64,000 bases of DNA. Source: Kocuria rosea subsp. polaris. Lineage in GTDB: Bacteria; Actinomycetota; Actinomycetes; Actinomycetales; Micrococcaceae. Shown piece by piece: positions 1 to 7,711 of the stretch. Positions within the stretch are counted from its first letter, which is position 1. Every line of letters begins with the position of its first letter. A program made the position numbers and the translations under genes. Below the pieces are notes generated by a model. That model was not told the DNA's origin. It did not search any database and saw only the letters and a program-made list of their open reading frames with translations. The stretch is from positions 1 to 64,000 of the forward strand of contig MLDA01000004.1 in NCBI GenBank assembly GCA_023896275.1. Direction: 5' to 3'.

Positions 1-882
1 GGCGGCTTCCGCGGCGGTGCTCCCGACATCCTGCGGCGAGCTGGCCGCGGCGGCATCGGCGCTCCCGGCCCGGCCCCGAAGCCTAAGCCTCCGACCGGGC
101 GCGGACCCGCCCACGTCCGTCAGGGCGGCGGTGGCCTGCCCGACGAGGACCAGCAACCCGGCCGGGAACACGAGCAGCCACCACGCGCCCGACGCCAGCC
201 CGCCCCGCGCGTCTTCCAGGAGCAGGCCGAGCGACGCCGACTCCGGCGGCAGCCCGACGCCGAGGAAGGACAGGGCGCTCTCGTGCCAGATCGCGTGCGG
301 CAGCTGCAACGCCAGCGCGATCGCCGCCTGCGGGGCGATGGCCGGAATCAGGTGCGTGAAGGCGATGAACGACGCCGGCGCCCCGCCGGCCCGCGCGAGG
401 TGGACGTAGTCGGCGGTGCGCTCGGAGATGAGGCGTGAGCGGACGATCCTCGCCACCTGCGTCCAGTGGGTCAGGGCGATCGAGAGGATGATCGCCCACC
501 AGCGGCCGGGCCACAGGGCGACGATCATCACCGCGAGCAGCAGGTGCGGCATCGCGTTGGTGGCGTCCACGAGCCGCATGAGCACACGGTCGACGACGCC
601 GCCGCGCCACGCGGCGAGCCATCCGATGCCGACGCCGAGCACGGTGGACGCGAGCGATGCCAGCAGCGCCAACATCAACGACATGCGCAGGGCCTGGGCC
701 GAACGAATCCAGACGTCGCGGCCCAGCTGATCGGTGCCGAAGGGGTGCTCGGCCGACGGCGCCCGCAGGACGGCGGACAGGTCCACCGCCCGCGGATCCA
801 GCGGCTGCAGCCACGGCACGAGTACCGCATAGAGCACGGCCAGCCCCAACAGGGCCACCGGCAGGGCGCGGGGTCTAAACAT
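1..882 (-). CDS. ABC transporter permease, DppC/NikC type (3' end beyond window)
   Basis: This is the second membrane subunit of a peptide/nickel-type ABC importer. The reading frame opens at an ATG at 882 and runs to base 1 without a stop, so 294 codons are present and the C-terminus is outside the window. The N-terminal helix starts MFRPRALPVALLGLAVLYAV, and the family-typical segment HPFGTDQLGRDVWIRS follows near residues 45-60. Further on are several transmembrane helices and a permease loop with HLIPAIAPQ near the middle. It overlaps the end of the DppB-like gene by 8 bp, which indicates one operon with that gene and the substrate-binding lipoprotein. The last 40 residues seen are polar and Ala/Arg-rich, so a non-transport tail or an extended C-terminus is possible. 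The substrate is not shown by this subunit. Confidence 0.85.
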   Translation of the reverse strand, partial: MFRPRALPVALLGLAVLYAVLVPWLQPLDPRAVDLSAVLRAPSAEHPFGTDQLGRDVWIRSAQALRMSLMLALLASLASTVLGVGIGWLAAWRGGVVDRVLMRLVDATNAMPHLLLAVMIVALWPGRWWAIILSIALTHWTQVARIVRSRLISERTADYVHLARAGGAPASFIAFTHLIPAIAPQAAIALALQLPHAIWHESALSFLGVGLPPESASLGLLLEDARGGLASGAWWLLVFPAGLLVLVGQATAALTDVGGSAPGRRLRLRGRAGSADAAAASSPQDVGSTAAEAA

Positions 883-1900
883 CGCTCACCCGCGGGTCGA
901 GCAGCAGGTAGCAGGCGTCGGCCAGGGCGGATCCCGCGAAGACCGCCGCGCAAGTCAGCGCCGTGACGGCCGCCAACAGCGGGAAGTCGCCGGCGATGGC
1001 GGAGTCCACGGTGGCCGCGGCCAGGCCCGGCCAGGAGAACACTGCCTCGACGATCAGCGCGCCGGTCACGAGCTCGCCCAAGCGGGTGCCCACGACGGTT
1101 GTAAAGGGCAGCAAGGCCGCCGGGAGGACGTGGGAGCGCAGCACCTCGAACTCGCTCAGCCCGCGCCCGCGCGCGGCCAGGACCGCGTCGCTGCCCAGCG
1201 CCTCGATCACGGACGCCCGCAGATTCAACACGAGCCACGGCAGCAGGGTCACGGCCAGGACCGCAACCGGCAGGACGAGATGCAGGGCCAAACCGGCCGC
1301 CGTCGTCTCCTGCCCGCTGGAGGCGGCGCCACCGGCCGGCAGACCGAGGCCGAGCGCGAAGACGGCGATGGCCACGAGCCCCAGGACGAACGGCGGGACC
1401 GCCTGGGCGGCGTGGGCCAACCCGCGCACGACGGCGTCGGCCGGGGACCCGGGGCGGCGGGCGGCGCCCAGCGCCAACAGGACGGAGGCCACGATGGCCA
1501 CGAGCAGCCCGAGGGATGTGAGCAGGGCGGTGTAGGGCAGACGCTCGGCGATGACGACGGCGACCGGCTGGCCGAAGAGACGGGAAACGCCCCAGTCGCC
1601 GTGCGCAGCGTTCGACGCCCAGGTCCACCACGTCGCATACCAGGCGTCGTTCAGGCCCAGCTCCTGGGCCAGCGCCTCGCGCTCGGCGCCGGTGGTGCGC
1701 TCGTAGTTGGAGCCCAGGTAGAGGGCCAGCGGGTTGAATGGCGCGAGGGAGGCGAGCCAGAAGACGACGGCGGTGATCGCCGCCGTGGCGGGGATCCCGA
1801 CGAGTGCCCGCCGCCCGAGCAACCCGACGGCCTCGCGGATCCGCAGCCGGCGGCGGACCACGCCGGCCGTCGGGATCCCGCTCACGGCCTCGGGACCCAT
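875..1900 (-). CDS. ABC transporter permease, DppB/NikB type
   Basis: First membrane subunit of a peptide/nickel-type importer, about 341 residues, the usual size. It has an N-terminal helix, a long periplasm-side loop containing LYLGSNYERTTGAEREAL, then five to six more helices. The binding-protein-dependent permease signature lies around VLAARGRGLSEFEVLRSHVLPAAL in the second half. I chose the ATG at 1900; an in-frame GTG at 1918 would add six residues. Either start overlaps the 3' end of the upstream substrate-binding gene, so translation is probably coupled. It overlaps the DppC-like gene downstream by 8 bp. Nothing in the permease sets the substrate; the context (ArsR regulator, CorA) favours a metal such as nickel over dipeptides, which is inference. 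Confidence 0.88.
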   Translation of the reverse strand: MGPEAVSGIPTAGVVRRRLRIREAVGLLGRRALVGIPATAAITAVVFWLASLAPFNPLALYLGSNYERTTGAEREALAQELGLNDAWYATWWTWASNAAHGDWGVSRLFGQPVAVVIAERLPYTALLTSLGLLVAIVASVLLALGAARRPGSPADAVVRGLAHAAQAVPPFVLGLVAIAVFALGLGLPAGGAASSGQETTAAGLALHLVLPVAVLAVTLLPWLVLNLRASVIEALGSDAVLAARGRGLSEFEVLRSHVLPAALLPFTTVVGTRLGELVTGALIVEAVFSWPGLAAATVDSAIAGDFPLLAAVTALTCAAVFAGSALADACYLLLDPRVSDV

Positions 1901-3507
1901 TGCCCGATCTTCACCCACGGGCCCCAGGCCGTGCCGTGGTCGTGGGGTTCCAAGAGCGTGCCCGTGCCCTGCCAGGCCTCGGTCACCGCGGTGCGCTGGA
2001 CGTAGGTGTGGTCCACGAACGCGAGCAGGACCATCGACGGGGCGTCGACGTAGCGGCGCTGCACCTCGCGGTACGCGGCGGCCCGCTGCCCCGGGTCGAG
2101 AGTGGCGCGGCCGGCCTCCAGTGCCCGGTCCATGTCCGGGTCGTCGAACCGGCTCGGGTTGTCGTAGTAGGCACCGGCGGCCGGATAGGAGGAGTGCAGC
2201 ATCTTGTAGACCTGGGTGTCGACGTCGTACGGGGTGTCTCCGCCGCCGAGCATGATCGCGTCGGTCCCCACCCGCGGCTCGGCCTGGTCGAAGGTTGCCG
2301 CCTCCACCGCGACATCGATGCCGAGCTCCATCATCTGGGAGGAGAAGGCGAGGGACAGGTCCCGGCGCAGCTGGTCTCCGGGGTTGTACATGAGGGTGAA
2401 CGCGGCCGGTGTGCCGTCCTTGGACCGCATGCCCGACTCATCCGCCGTCCAGCCCGCCTCGTCCAGAAGGACCGCCGCGCGCTGCGGGTCGTGCTCGAAA
2501 ACGGCCGACGGGTCGAACGCGTCGCCGTACTCGCCCGGCACGAAGGTGTGCGCCGGGCGCCCGGAGCCGGCGAGGACGCCGTCGACGAGGGAGTCCCGGT
2601 CCACCGCGAGGTTCATTGCGAGCCGGACCTGCGGGTCGGAGGTCAACGGGTGGTCCGCCGGCAGTGACAGGCCACGCCAGTCGGCGGACGTGGCCGTGAC
2701 GAGCTCTAGGTCGGGATCGTCAGCGAGGCTCGCGGCCAGGCGCGGTGGCAGGACGGTGCCGTCGAACTCGCCGGCCTGCAGGCGCTGGACCCGGGCGTTG
2801 TCGTCGGGGGCCGCCTCGTAGACGACCCGCTCGGGGGCGACCTCGCCGCCGCGGTACTCCGGGTTGGCGGCGAGGACGAGGCGGGCCGGGGCGATCGTCT
2901 CGACCACGTACGGGCCGGTGCCGATCGGCGCCCGGTTCAGCTCCGATTCCTCCACGCGCTGCCCCTCGACGATCGCCTCGGCGGGGGCGATCCCGGTGAG
3001 CAGTGCTGTTTTGAAGGAGACCTGCGGTTCGTGCAGGGTGAAGCGGACGGTGTGCGGATCGAGGGCTGTGACGTCCTCGAGGTTGGAGAGCGTTCCCAGG
3101 ATGGGCGAGGCGCTCGCCGGGTCCATGATGGCCCGGTAGGTCGCGACGACGTCGTCCGCGTCGAAGGCGCTCCCGTCGCTGAAGCGGACGTCCGGGCGCA
3201 GCTCGACCGTCCACGTGCGGGCGTCGTCGGAGATGGCCGGCTCGGCGGCGGCCAGCAGCGGGACGATCTCCGGTAAGGCGTCCGGGGGGCCTTCAAGGGT
3301 GAAGAGGGATTCGTTGATCTTGCCCGTGCCGTTGTTGTCGAAGCCGGCGAGCGGGTTCAGCGTCTCCGGCAGCGCGGCCGTGAGCAGCGCCAGCGACGAA
3401 CGCGACGCGTCGTCGTCGGGGCCTTCGGTCACGGGAGCGCACCCGGTGGCGGCCCATAAGATGGAGCAGAGTAGGGCCAGCGGCAGAGGGGTTCGGAGCA
3501 CACGCAT
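1882..3507 (-). CDS. Extracellular solute-binding lipoprotein, SBP family 5 (DppA/NikA type)
   Basis: Substrate-binding component of the importer encoded by the next two genes. The protein is about 541 residues, normal for the family. It starts MRVLRTPLPLALLCSILWAA and reaches a lipobox-like TGC, so it is expected to be a membrane-anchored lipoprotein. The family landmarks are present: LPETLNPLAGF near the start, RPDVRFSDGSAFDADDVVATY near 120-140, GTGPYVV near 200, and an AAYREVQRRY stretch near the C-terminus. An upstream in-frame extension to 3606 would put 33 charged residues before the signal peptide, so I rejected that start. The gene is the first of the operon and is divergent from an ArsR-type regulator. 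A palindrome sits exactly between its candidate -35 and -10. Peptide, nickel or another chelated metal are all possible substrates. Confidence 0.85.
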   Translation of the reverse strand: MRVLRTPLPLALLCSILWAATGCAPVTEGPDDDASRSSLALLTAALPETLNPLAGFDNNGTGKINESLFTLEGPPDALPEIVPLLAAAEPAISDDARTWTVELRPDVRFSDGSAFDADDVVATYRAIMDPASASPILGTLSNLEDVTALDPHTVRFTLHEPQVSFKTALLTGIAPAEAIVEGQRVEESELNRAPIGTGPYVVETIAPARLVLAANPEYRGGEVAPERVVYEAAPDDNARVQRLQAGEFDGTVLPPRLAASLADDPDLELVTATSADWRGLSLPADHPLTSDPQVRLAMNLAVDRDSLVDGVLAGSGRPAHTFVPGEYGDAFDPSAVFEHDPQRAAVLLDEAGWTADESGMRSKDGTPAAFTLMYNPGDQLRRDLSLAFSSQMMELGIDVAVEAATFDQAEPRVGTDAIMLGGGDTPYDVDTQVYKMLHSSYPAAGAYYDNPSRFDDPDMDRALEAGRATLDPGQRAAAYREVQRRYVDAPSMVLLAFVDHTYVQRTAVTEAWQGTGTLLEPHDHGTAWGPWVKIGQWVPRP

Positions 3508-3567
3508 TCTTCGGGCCTCGGCCTTTCGCTCGGGTGATCGGGACACACAGTGCCGCCGGCCCCACTC

Positions 3568-3595
3568 TACATATGTCTGGCCAGACAGATGACAA
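3568..3595 (-). promoter_or_regulatory. Promoter of the metal/peptide ABC operon with an embedded ArsR-type operator
   Basis: Read on the minus strand there is TTGTCA (3595-3590), a 16-base spacer, and TATGTA (3573-3568). The spacer contains a perfect 14-bp palindrome TGTCTGGCCAGACA (3574-3587), which extends imperfectly to 3571-3590. A repressor bound here would block the promoter directly. Its position between the ABC operon and the ArsR gene suggests the ArsR protein as binder. The palindrome is seen; the -10 is weak and the assignment is inference. Confidence 0.6.
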
Positions 3596-3671
3596 GATGA
3601 CGGCAACGGCGCGGTCCAATCCCCCGCCCGGTAGCAGTGCGGAAAGCAGAACGGAAAGGGGAGGGCGGCAC

Positions 3672-4034
3672 ATGTCGGAGACGGAACACGGGCCGATCGC
3701 GGCTGATGCGGTGGCCCGGACCGAGGAGCAGCTGTCGGGGTGGGTCGACGTGTTCGCGCTCTGCGCGGACGCCACTCGGTTGCGGATCCTCGTCGCCATG
3801 CACGCGGCCCCGGATTCCGCGGTCAACCAGCTGGCGGCCGCCACCTCCCTGGGCGCCAATACGGTCACCCAGGCGCTGGCGACGCTGCACCGGGCCGGTG
3901 TTGTCAGCGTGCGCGCGGACGGCCGCTACCGCCGTTGGACGCTGACGCACCCCGAGGTGCATCGGCTGCTGCACATGATGCAAGCGCCGCATTCGCACCT
4001 GCACCCCGAACACGCGCTGGGCGACGCCGGCTAG
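3672..4034 (+). CDS. ArsR/SmtB-family transcriptional regulator with His-rich C-terminus
   Basis: A 120-residue winged-helix regulator. The ArsR core begins WVDVFALCADATRLRILVAM, followed by the recognition helix region LAAATSLGANTVTQALATLH and the wing VVSVRADGRYRRWTL. The last 25 residues hold MMQAPHSHLHPEH, with five histidines close together, consistent with a C-terminal metal site as in nickel/cobalt sensors of this family. The classic CxC motif of ArsR/CadC-type sensors is absent. The start was chosen at the ATG at 3672 because a purine-rich Shine-Dalgarno (GGAAAGGGGAGGG) lies just upstream. Divergent from the ABC importer operon, with a 14-bp palindrome between them. Probably a metal-responsive repressor of that importer; the identity of the metal is not visible. 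Confidence 0.85.
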   Translation: MSETEHGPIAADAVARTEEQLSGWVDVFALCADATRLRILVAMHAAPDSAVNQLAAATSLGANTVTQALATLHRAGVVSVRADGRYRRWTLTHPEVHRLLHMMQAPHSHLHPEHALGDAG

Positions 4035-4076
4035 TCCCGGCACGAGGCGGCGTCGTCTTCGGGCTGTGGCGCCGGG

Positions 4077-5117
4077 CTAGAGCCACTTGTTGTGACGGAA
4101 CACGGCCCACAAGGTGAGGCCGAGGGAGAGCATCAGACCGAGCGCCCCGTAGTAGCCGAGCGGCCACGCCAGTTCGGGCATGTGCTCGAAGTTCATCCCG
4201 TAAACCGAGCCGATGAGGCTCGGCGCGAACAGGATCGCCGCCCAGCTCGAGATCTTCTTCATCTGCTCGTTTTGTTCGACGCCGGCCTGGGCGGCGGCCT
4301 GGGAGCTGAGCGTCGACGAGAGCGAGAGCGCGTTGGCGAGCAGGCTGCGCATGCCCGAGATCCGTTCGTTCAGGTGCACGACGTGGTCCTGCACGTCGGC
4401 CAGATAGCGGTCCAGCTCGGTTGACTGGGCGACGTCCAGGTCGACGTCACCTGGCGCCGGGCTCCACGCCGAGTTCCCGGTCGCCAGCCGGTTGCGCAGG
4501 GTGGTCATGACGCGCTCGAGCGGGGCCACCGCCTTCTGGAATTCGGCGACCTCGCGGTACAGCTCGTAGATGCGGCGCGAGACGCCGTAGTTACCCGCGA
4601 ACAGTTCCGACTCGATCTCCTCGATGTCGACCCCGAGCCCGTCGGCCACAGGTTCGTACTCGTCGACGACCTGGTCGATGATCGCGTACTGGATGGCGAC
4701 CGTGCCCATCGTCAGGAGCTCGGGGGAGTCCTCCATACGACGGCGAACGTGCGCCAGATCGGGCACCTCCGCCTGCCGGGCCGTGATGACGAAGTTCGGT
4801 CCCGTGTAGACGTGCAGCTCGCCGAACTCGACTTTCTCGACGTCGTCGAGGTAGCGGGCGGGCCGCAGGACCAGCAGGGTGTGGTCGCCATAGGAATCCA
4901 TCTTCGCGCGCTGGTGCGATTCCAGGGTGTCTTCGACGGCGAGCTGGTGCAGCCCGAATTCCTCGGCGGCTGCGCTGATCTCCTCGGGCGTCGGCCGGTA
5001 CAGCCCGAGCCAACACGTGCCGCCGCCGGAGCGCAGTTGATCCAGTGTGGACTCGAAGTCGAGCGGGGTCTGGGTGCGCTGCCCGTTGATGTAGATGGCG
5101 CTGTCGACGATCGGCAT
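4077..5117 (-). CDS. corA: CorA-family divalent cation (Mg2+/Co2+) transporter
   Basis: About 346 residues with the CorA plan: a soluble N-terminal alpha/beta domain (VWLGLYRPTPEEI-like segment, HQLAVEDTLESHQRAKMD), a long helical stalk with KAVAPLERVMTTLRN and HLNERISGMRSLLANALSLSS, and two C-terminal transmembrane helices. The pore signature YGMNFEHMPEL is intact between the helices, and the protein ends in a basic HNKWL. The start at 5117 gives MPIVDSAIYINGQR; the in-frame extension upstream is Arg/Pro/Ser-rich and not CorA-like. It functions in the cytoplasmic membrane as a pentamer by family knowledge. It lies 58 bp downstream of the ROK regulator on the same strand and converges on the ArsR gene. 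Confidence 0.92.
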   Translation of the reverse strand: MPIVDSAIYINGQRTQTPLDFESTLDQLRSGGGTCWLGLYRPTPEEISAAAEEFGLHQLAVEDTLESHQRAKMDSYGDHTLLVLRPARYLDDVEKVEFGELHVYTGPNFVITARQAEVPDLAHVRRRMEDSPELLTMGTVAIQYAIIDQVVDEYEPVADGLGVDIEEIESELFAGNYGVSRRIYELYREVAEFQKAVAPLERVMTTLRNRLATGNSAWSPAPGDVDLDVAQSTELDRYLADVQDHVVHLNERISGMRSLLANALSLSSTLSSQAAAQAGVEQNEQMKKISSWAAILFAPSLIGSVYGMNFEHMPELAWPLGYYGALGLMLSLGLTLWAVFRHNKWL

Positions 5118-5175
5118 GCTCCCAGAGTAGGGCCGCGGCCGGTGCCGGGCCACGCTGGGGACGGCGCGCCCCGTA

Positions 5176-6345
5176 TCAGCCTTCGAAGCGGCGGATCCAC
5201 TCGGCCGGTGAGTCGAAGACCGGCTGGATGGCCCGCAGTGCCGCGCCCGCGAGCGAGGGGCGGGCCGCCGCCGTCGTCGTCTCGATGCGCACGTCACCGG
5301 CCTCGATGCTGAGGGCATGCCGGTGAAGCTGCCCGTCGATCAGCGGCGCGATGTCCGGTGCGAGCTGCCCGAAATAACCGCCCAGGACGACGGTCGGCAG
5401 GTCCACGATGTTGAGCACCTGGGACAGCGCGAGCCCCAGCGAGGAGCCGATCCGCTCGATCGCGGCGTCGCGCTCGGCTCCCTCGAGCGCGGCGAAGAAC
5501 TCGGAGATGTATCCGCTGCCGGCCTGCATCGACTGCTGTGCGATCGCCCAGTAACTCGCGTAGGCCTCGAGGCAGCCGCGGCGACCGCAGCGGCAGGCGG
5601 GCCCGTCGACGTCGAGGCACAGGTGCCCGATCTCGCCGGCCCAGCCGTTTGCCCCGCGCTGGATCGCCCCGTCGACGACCACCGCCCCGCCGATGCCGCT
5701 CTCGCCGTAGACCAGCACGAATCCCTCGCCACGCCGGGTCACGAGCTCGGTCTCGGCGACGAGCCGGGCGTCGTTCTCGATGCTCACGTCCAGTGATTCG
5801 AGCCCGGGCGCGGTCTCGAGCAGATCGGCGAGCGGTGCGTCGTCCCAGCCGAGGTTCGGCGCCGACCGGATGCGCCGCCCGTCCGGGCTCAGCCGCCCGG
5901 GCACGGAGACGCAGATCCCGCTGGTGCGAGTGTGCGGGTTCTCGGCGAGCAACCCCGCGGCCAGATCCGCGATCAGCACGACGGCGTCGCGCGGCGTGGG
6001 CGCCCGCGTCACGGGGGTCTCGGCGGAGGCGACGACCCGCCGGTCCAGGTCGATCATGCTGACGGCCACGTGGTCCGCGCTGACGGAGGCGCCGAGGCCG
6101 ACGACCGACGCGGGAGCAATGGAGACCGGAGTGGACGGGCGGCCCCCGGCGGCGCCGGCCGCGCGCGTGGGTGCGTGTTCGAGCAGGAAACCGGCGGCGA
6201 GCAGCTCGTCGACGAGCCGCGAGACCGTCGGCTTGGTCAGGCCGGTCGTCTGCGCCAGGGCGGCGCGGGAGAGCGGGGAGTCGCCGGCGGCGAGCGTGTT
6301 GAGCACGGTGGCCAGGTTGTGCTCCCGCACGTTGGTCAGCTGCAT
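5176..6345 (-). CDS. ROK-family transcriptional regulator (XylR-like)
   Basis: 389 residues with an N-terminal winged helix-turn-helix (NLATVLNTLAAGDSPLSRAALAQTTGLTKPTVSRLVDELL) and a ROK sugar-kinase-like domain. The zinc motif is clear: GHLCLDVDGPACRCGRRGCLEAY gives H, CxCGxxGC. Divergent from xylA-xylB with a 133-bp AT-rich intergenic region containing an imperfect 21-bp dyad, the usual arrangement for a xylose-responsive repressor of the xyl operon. The start is the ATG at 6345 with GAGAGGAAG just upstream. The catalytic aspartate region of ROK kinases reads GESGIGGAVVVDG, so it may bind sugar rather than phosphorylate it. Xylose as effector is inferred from the neighbours. Confidence 0.9.
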   Translation of the reverse strand: MQLTNVREHNLATVLNTLAAGDSPLSRAALAQTTGLTKPTVSRLVDELLAAGFLLEHAPTRAAGAAGGRPSTPVSIAPASVVGLGASVSADHVAVSMIDLDRRVVASAETPVTRAPTPRDAVVLIADLAAGLLAENPHTRTSGICVSVPGRLSPDGRRIRSAPNLGWDDAPLADLLETAPGLESLDVSIENDARLVAETELVTRRGEGFVLVYGESGIGGAVVVDGAIQRGANGWAGEIGHLCLDVDGPACRCGRRGCLEAYASYWAIAQQSMQAGSGYISEFFAALEGAERDAAIERIGSSLGLALSQVLNIVDLPTVVLGGYFGQLAPDIAPLIDGQLHRHALSIEAGDVRIETTTAAARPSLAGAALRAIQPVFDSPAEWIRRFEG

Positions 6346-6433
6346 TGCTTCCTCTCGTCGTGCGCGGCCCGCCGGGTGGTCTGGGCACGAATCCGCGGCG
6401 GGGTATTGCGTCGGACGCTTCGGACGATCATAC

Positions 6434-6454
6434 TAAGTAATTATTCATAACTAA
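6434..6454. promoter_or_regulatory. Candidate ROK/XylR operator in the xyl intergenic region
   Basis: An AT-rich island in GC-rich DNA. The half-sites TAAGTAAT and ATAACTAA are separated by five bases and match as an inverted repeat at 6 of 8 positions. It lies 25 bp upstream of the xylA start. The divergent ROK gene begins about 90 bp away, so one site could control both directions. No convincing -35/-10 pair could be fixed. Confidence 0.5.
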
Positions 6455-6478
6455 TCGTTTTTACGGAAGGACCCCCGA

Positions 6479-7669
6479 ATGATCACCCCTCGCCCCGAGC
6501 ACAAGTTCTCCTTCGGCCTCTGGACCACGGGCTGGGAAGCGCGCGACCAGTTCGGCCTCGCGACCCGCCCGGCCATCGATCCCGTCGACTCCCTGCACAA
6601 GCTCAAGGAGCTGGGGGCGTGGGGCTTCACGTTCCACGACAACGACGTCGTCCCGTTCGGTGCCTCGGCCTCCGAGCGCGACGCGATCCTCTCGCGCCTG
6701 AAGGACGCTATCGACGAGACCGGGCTGAAGGTCGAGATGGTCACGACCGACACCTTCGCCCACCCCGTCTTCAAGGACGGCGCGTTCACCTCCAACGACC
6801 GCGGGGTGCGCCGCTTCGGCCTGCGCAAGGTCCTCGAGAACGTCGACCTCGCCGCCGAGCTCGGCGCCGAGACGTTCGTGATGTGGGGCGGCCGCGAGGG
6901 CAGCGAGTACGACTCGTCGAAGGACCTGCTCGTCGCACACGAGCGCTACGCCGAGGGCCTCGACGCCGTCGCGGGCTACATTAAGTCCAAGGGCTACGGG
7001 ATGCGCATCGGACTTGAGCCGAAGCCGAACGAGCCGCGCGGAAACATCTTCCTGCCGACCATCGGCCACGCCCTCGCCTTCATCTCGAGGCTCGAGCACG
7101 GCGACATCGTCGGCGTGAACCCGGAGACCGGCCACGAGCAGATGGCCACCCTGAACTACAACCACGGCCTCGCCCAGGCGCTGTGGTCGGACAAGCTCTT
7201 CCACATCGACCTCAACGGCCAGCACGGCCCGATGTACGACCAGGACCTCGTCTTCGGTCACGGCGATCTGATCAGCGCGTTCTTCACCGTGGACCTGCTG
7301 GAGAACGGCTTCCCGTCGAAGCCGGGCGCGTACACCGGCGCCCGCCACTTCGACTACAAGCCCTCGCGCACCGAGTACACGACCGGCCAGTGGGACGCGG
7401 CCGCGGCGAATATGGAGATGTACCTGATGCTCGCCGAGCGCGCGAAGTCCTTCCGCGCCGATCCGGAGGTCCAGGAGGCGCTCGAGGCCTCCGGCGTGAA
7501 CGAGCTGGCCCAGCCGACCCTCGCCGCGGGGGAATCCCTCGATGACCTGCTCGCCGACCGCTCCGCCTACGAGGAGTTTGACGCCGACGCCGCGGGCGAG
7601 CGCAACTACGGTTTCGTCCGCCTGCACCAGTTGGCCATGCGCCACCTGATCGGCTTCGGCGGCAAGTAG
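6479..7669 (+). CDS. xylA: Xylose isomerase
   Basis: Converts D-xylose to D-xylulose with two divalent metals. The 396-residue protein is the actinobacterial short form. Landmarks: [11 protein letters not shown] at the N-terminus, [19 protein letters not shown] (catalytic His region), [26 protein letters not shown] (metal-binding Glu and active-site Lys), [10 protein letters not shown], and [18 protein letters not shown] with FGHGDL. All key segments look intact. A GGAAGG Shine-Dalgarno lies upstream of the ATG. First gene of a two-gene operon with xylB, 42 bp apart, and divergent from a ROK regulator. Together with the GH3 enzyme and oligosaccharide importer 10 kb away it would complete xylan-oligomer use. 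Confidence 0.97.
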   Translation: MITPRPEHKFSFGLWTTGWEARDQFGLATRPAIDPVDSLHKLKELGAWGFTFHDNDVVPFGASASERDAILSRLKDAIDETGLKVEMVTTDTFAHPVFKDGAFTSNDRGVRRFGLRKVLENVDLAAELGAETFVMWGGREGSEYDSSKDLLVAHERYAEGLDAVAGYIKSKGYGMRIGLEPKPNEPRGNIFLPTIGHALAFISRLEHGDIVGVNPETGHEQMATLNYNHGLAQALWSDKLFHIDLNGQHGPMYDQDLVFGHGDLISAFFTVDLLENGFPSKPGAYTGARHFDYKPSRTEYTTGQWDAAAANMEMYLMLAERAKSFRADPEVQEALEASGVNELAQPTLAAGESLDDLLADRSAYEEFDADAAGERNYGFVRLHQLAMRHLIGFGGK

Positions 7670-7711
7670 GCTGCCCTTGACCCGCCCCGCACCAGAACCG
7701 AGGATTCACGT

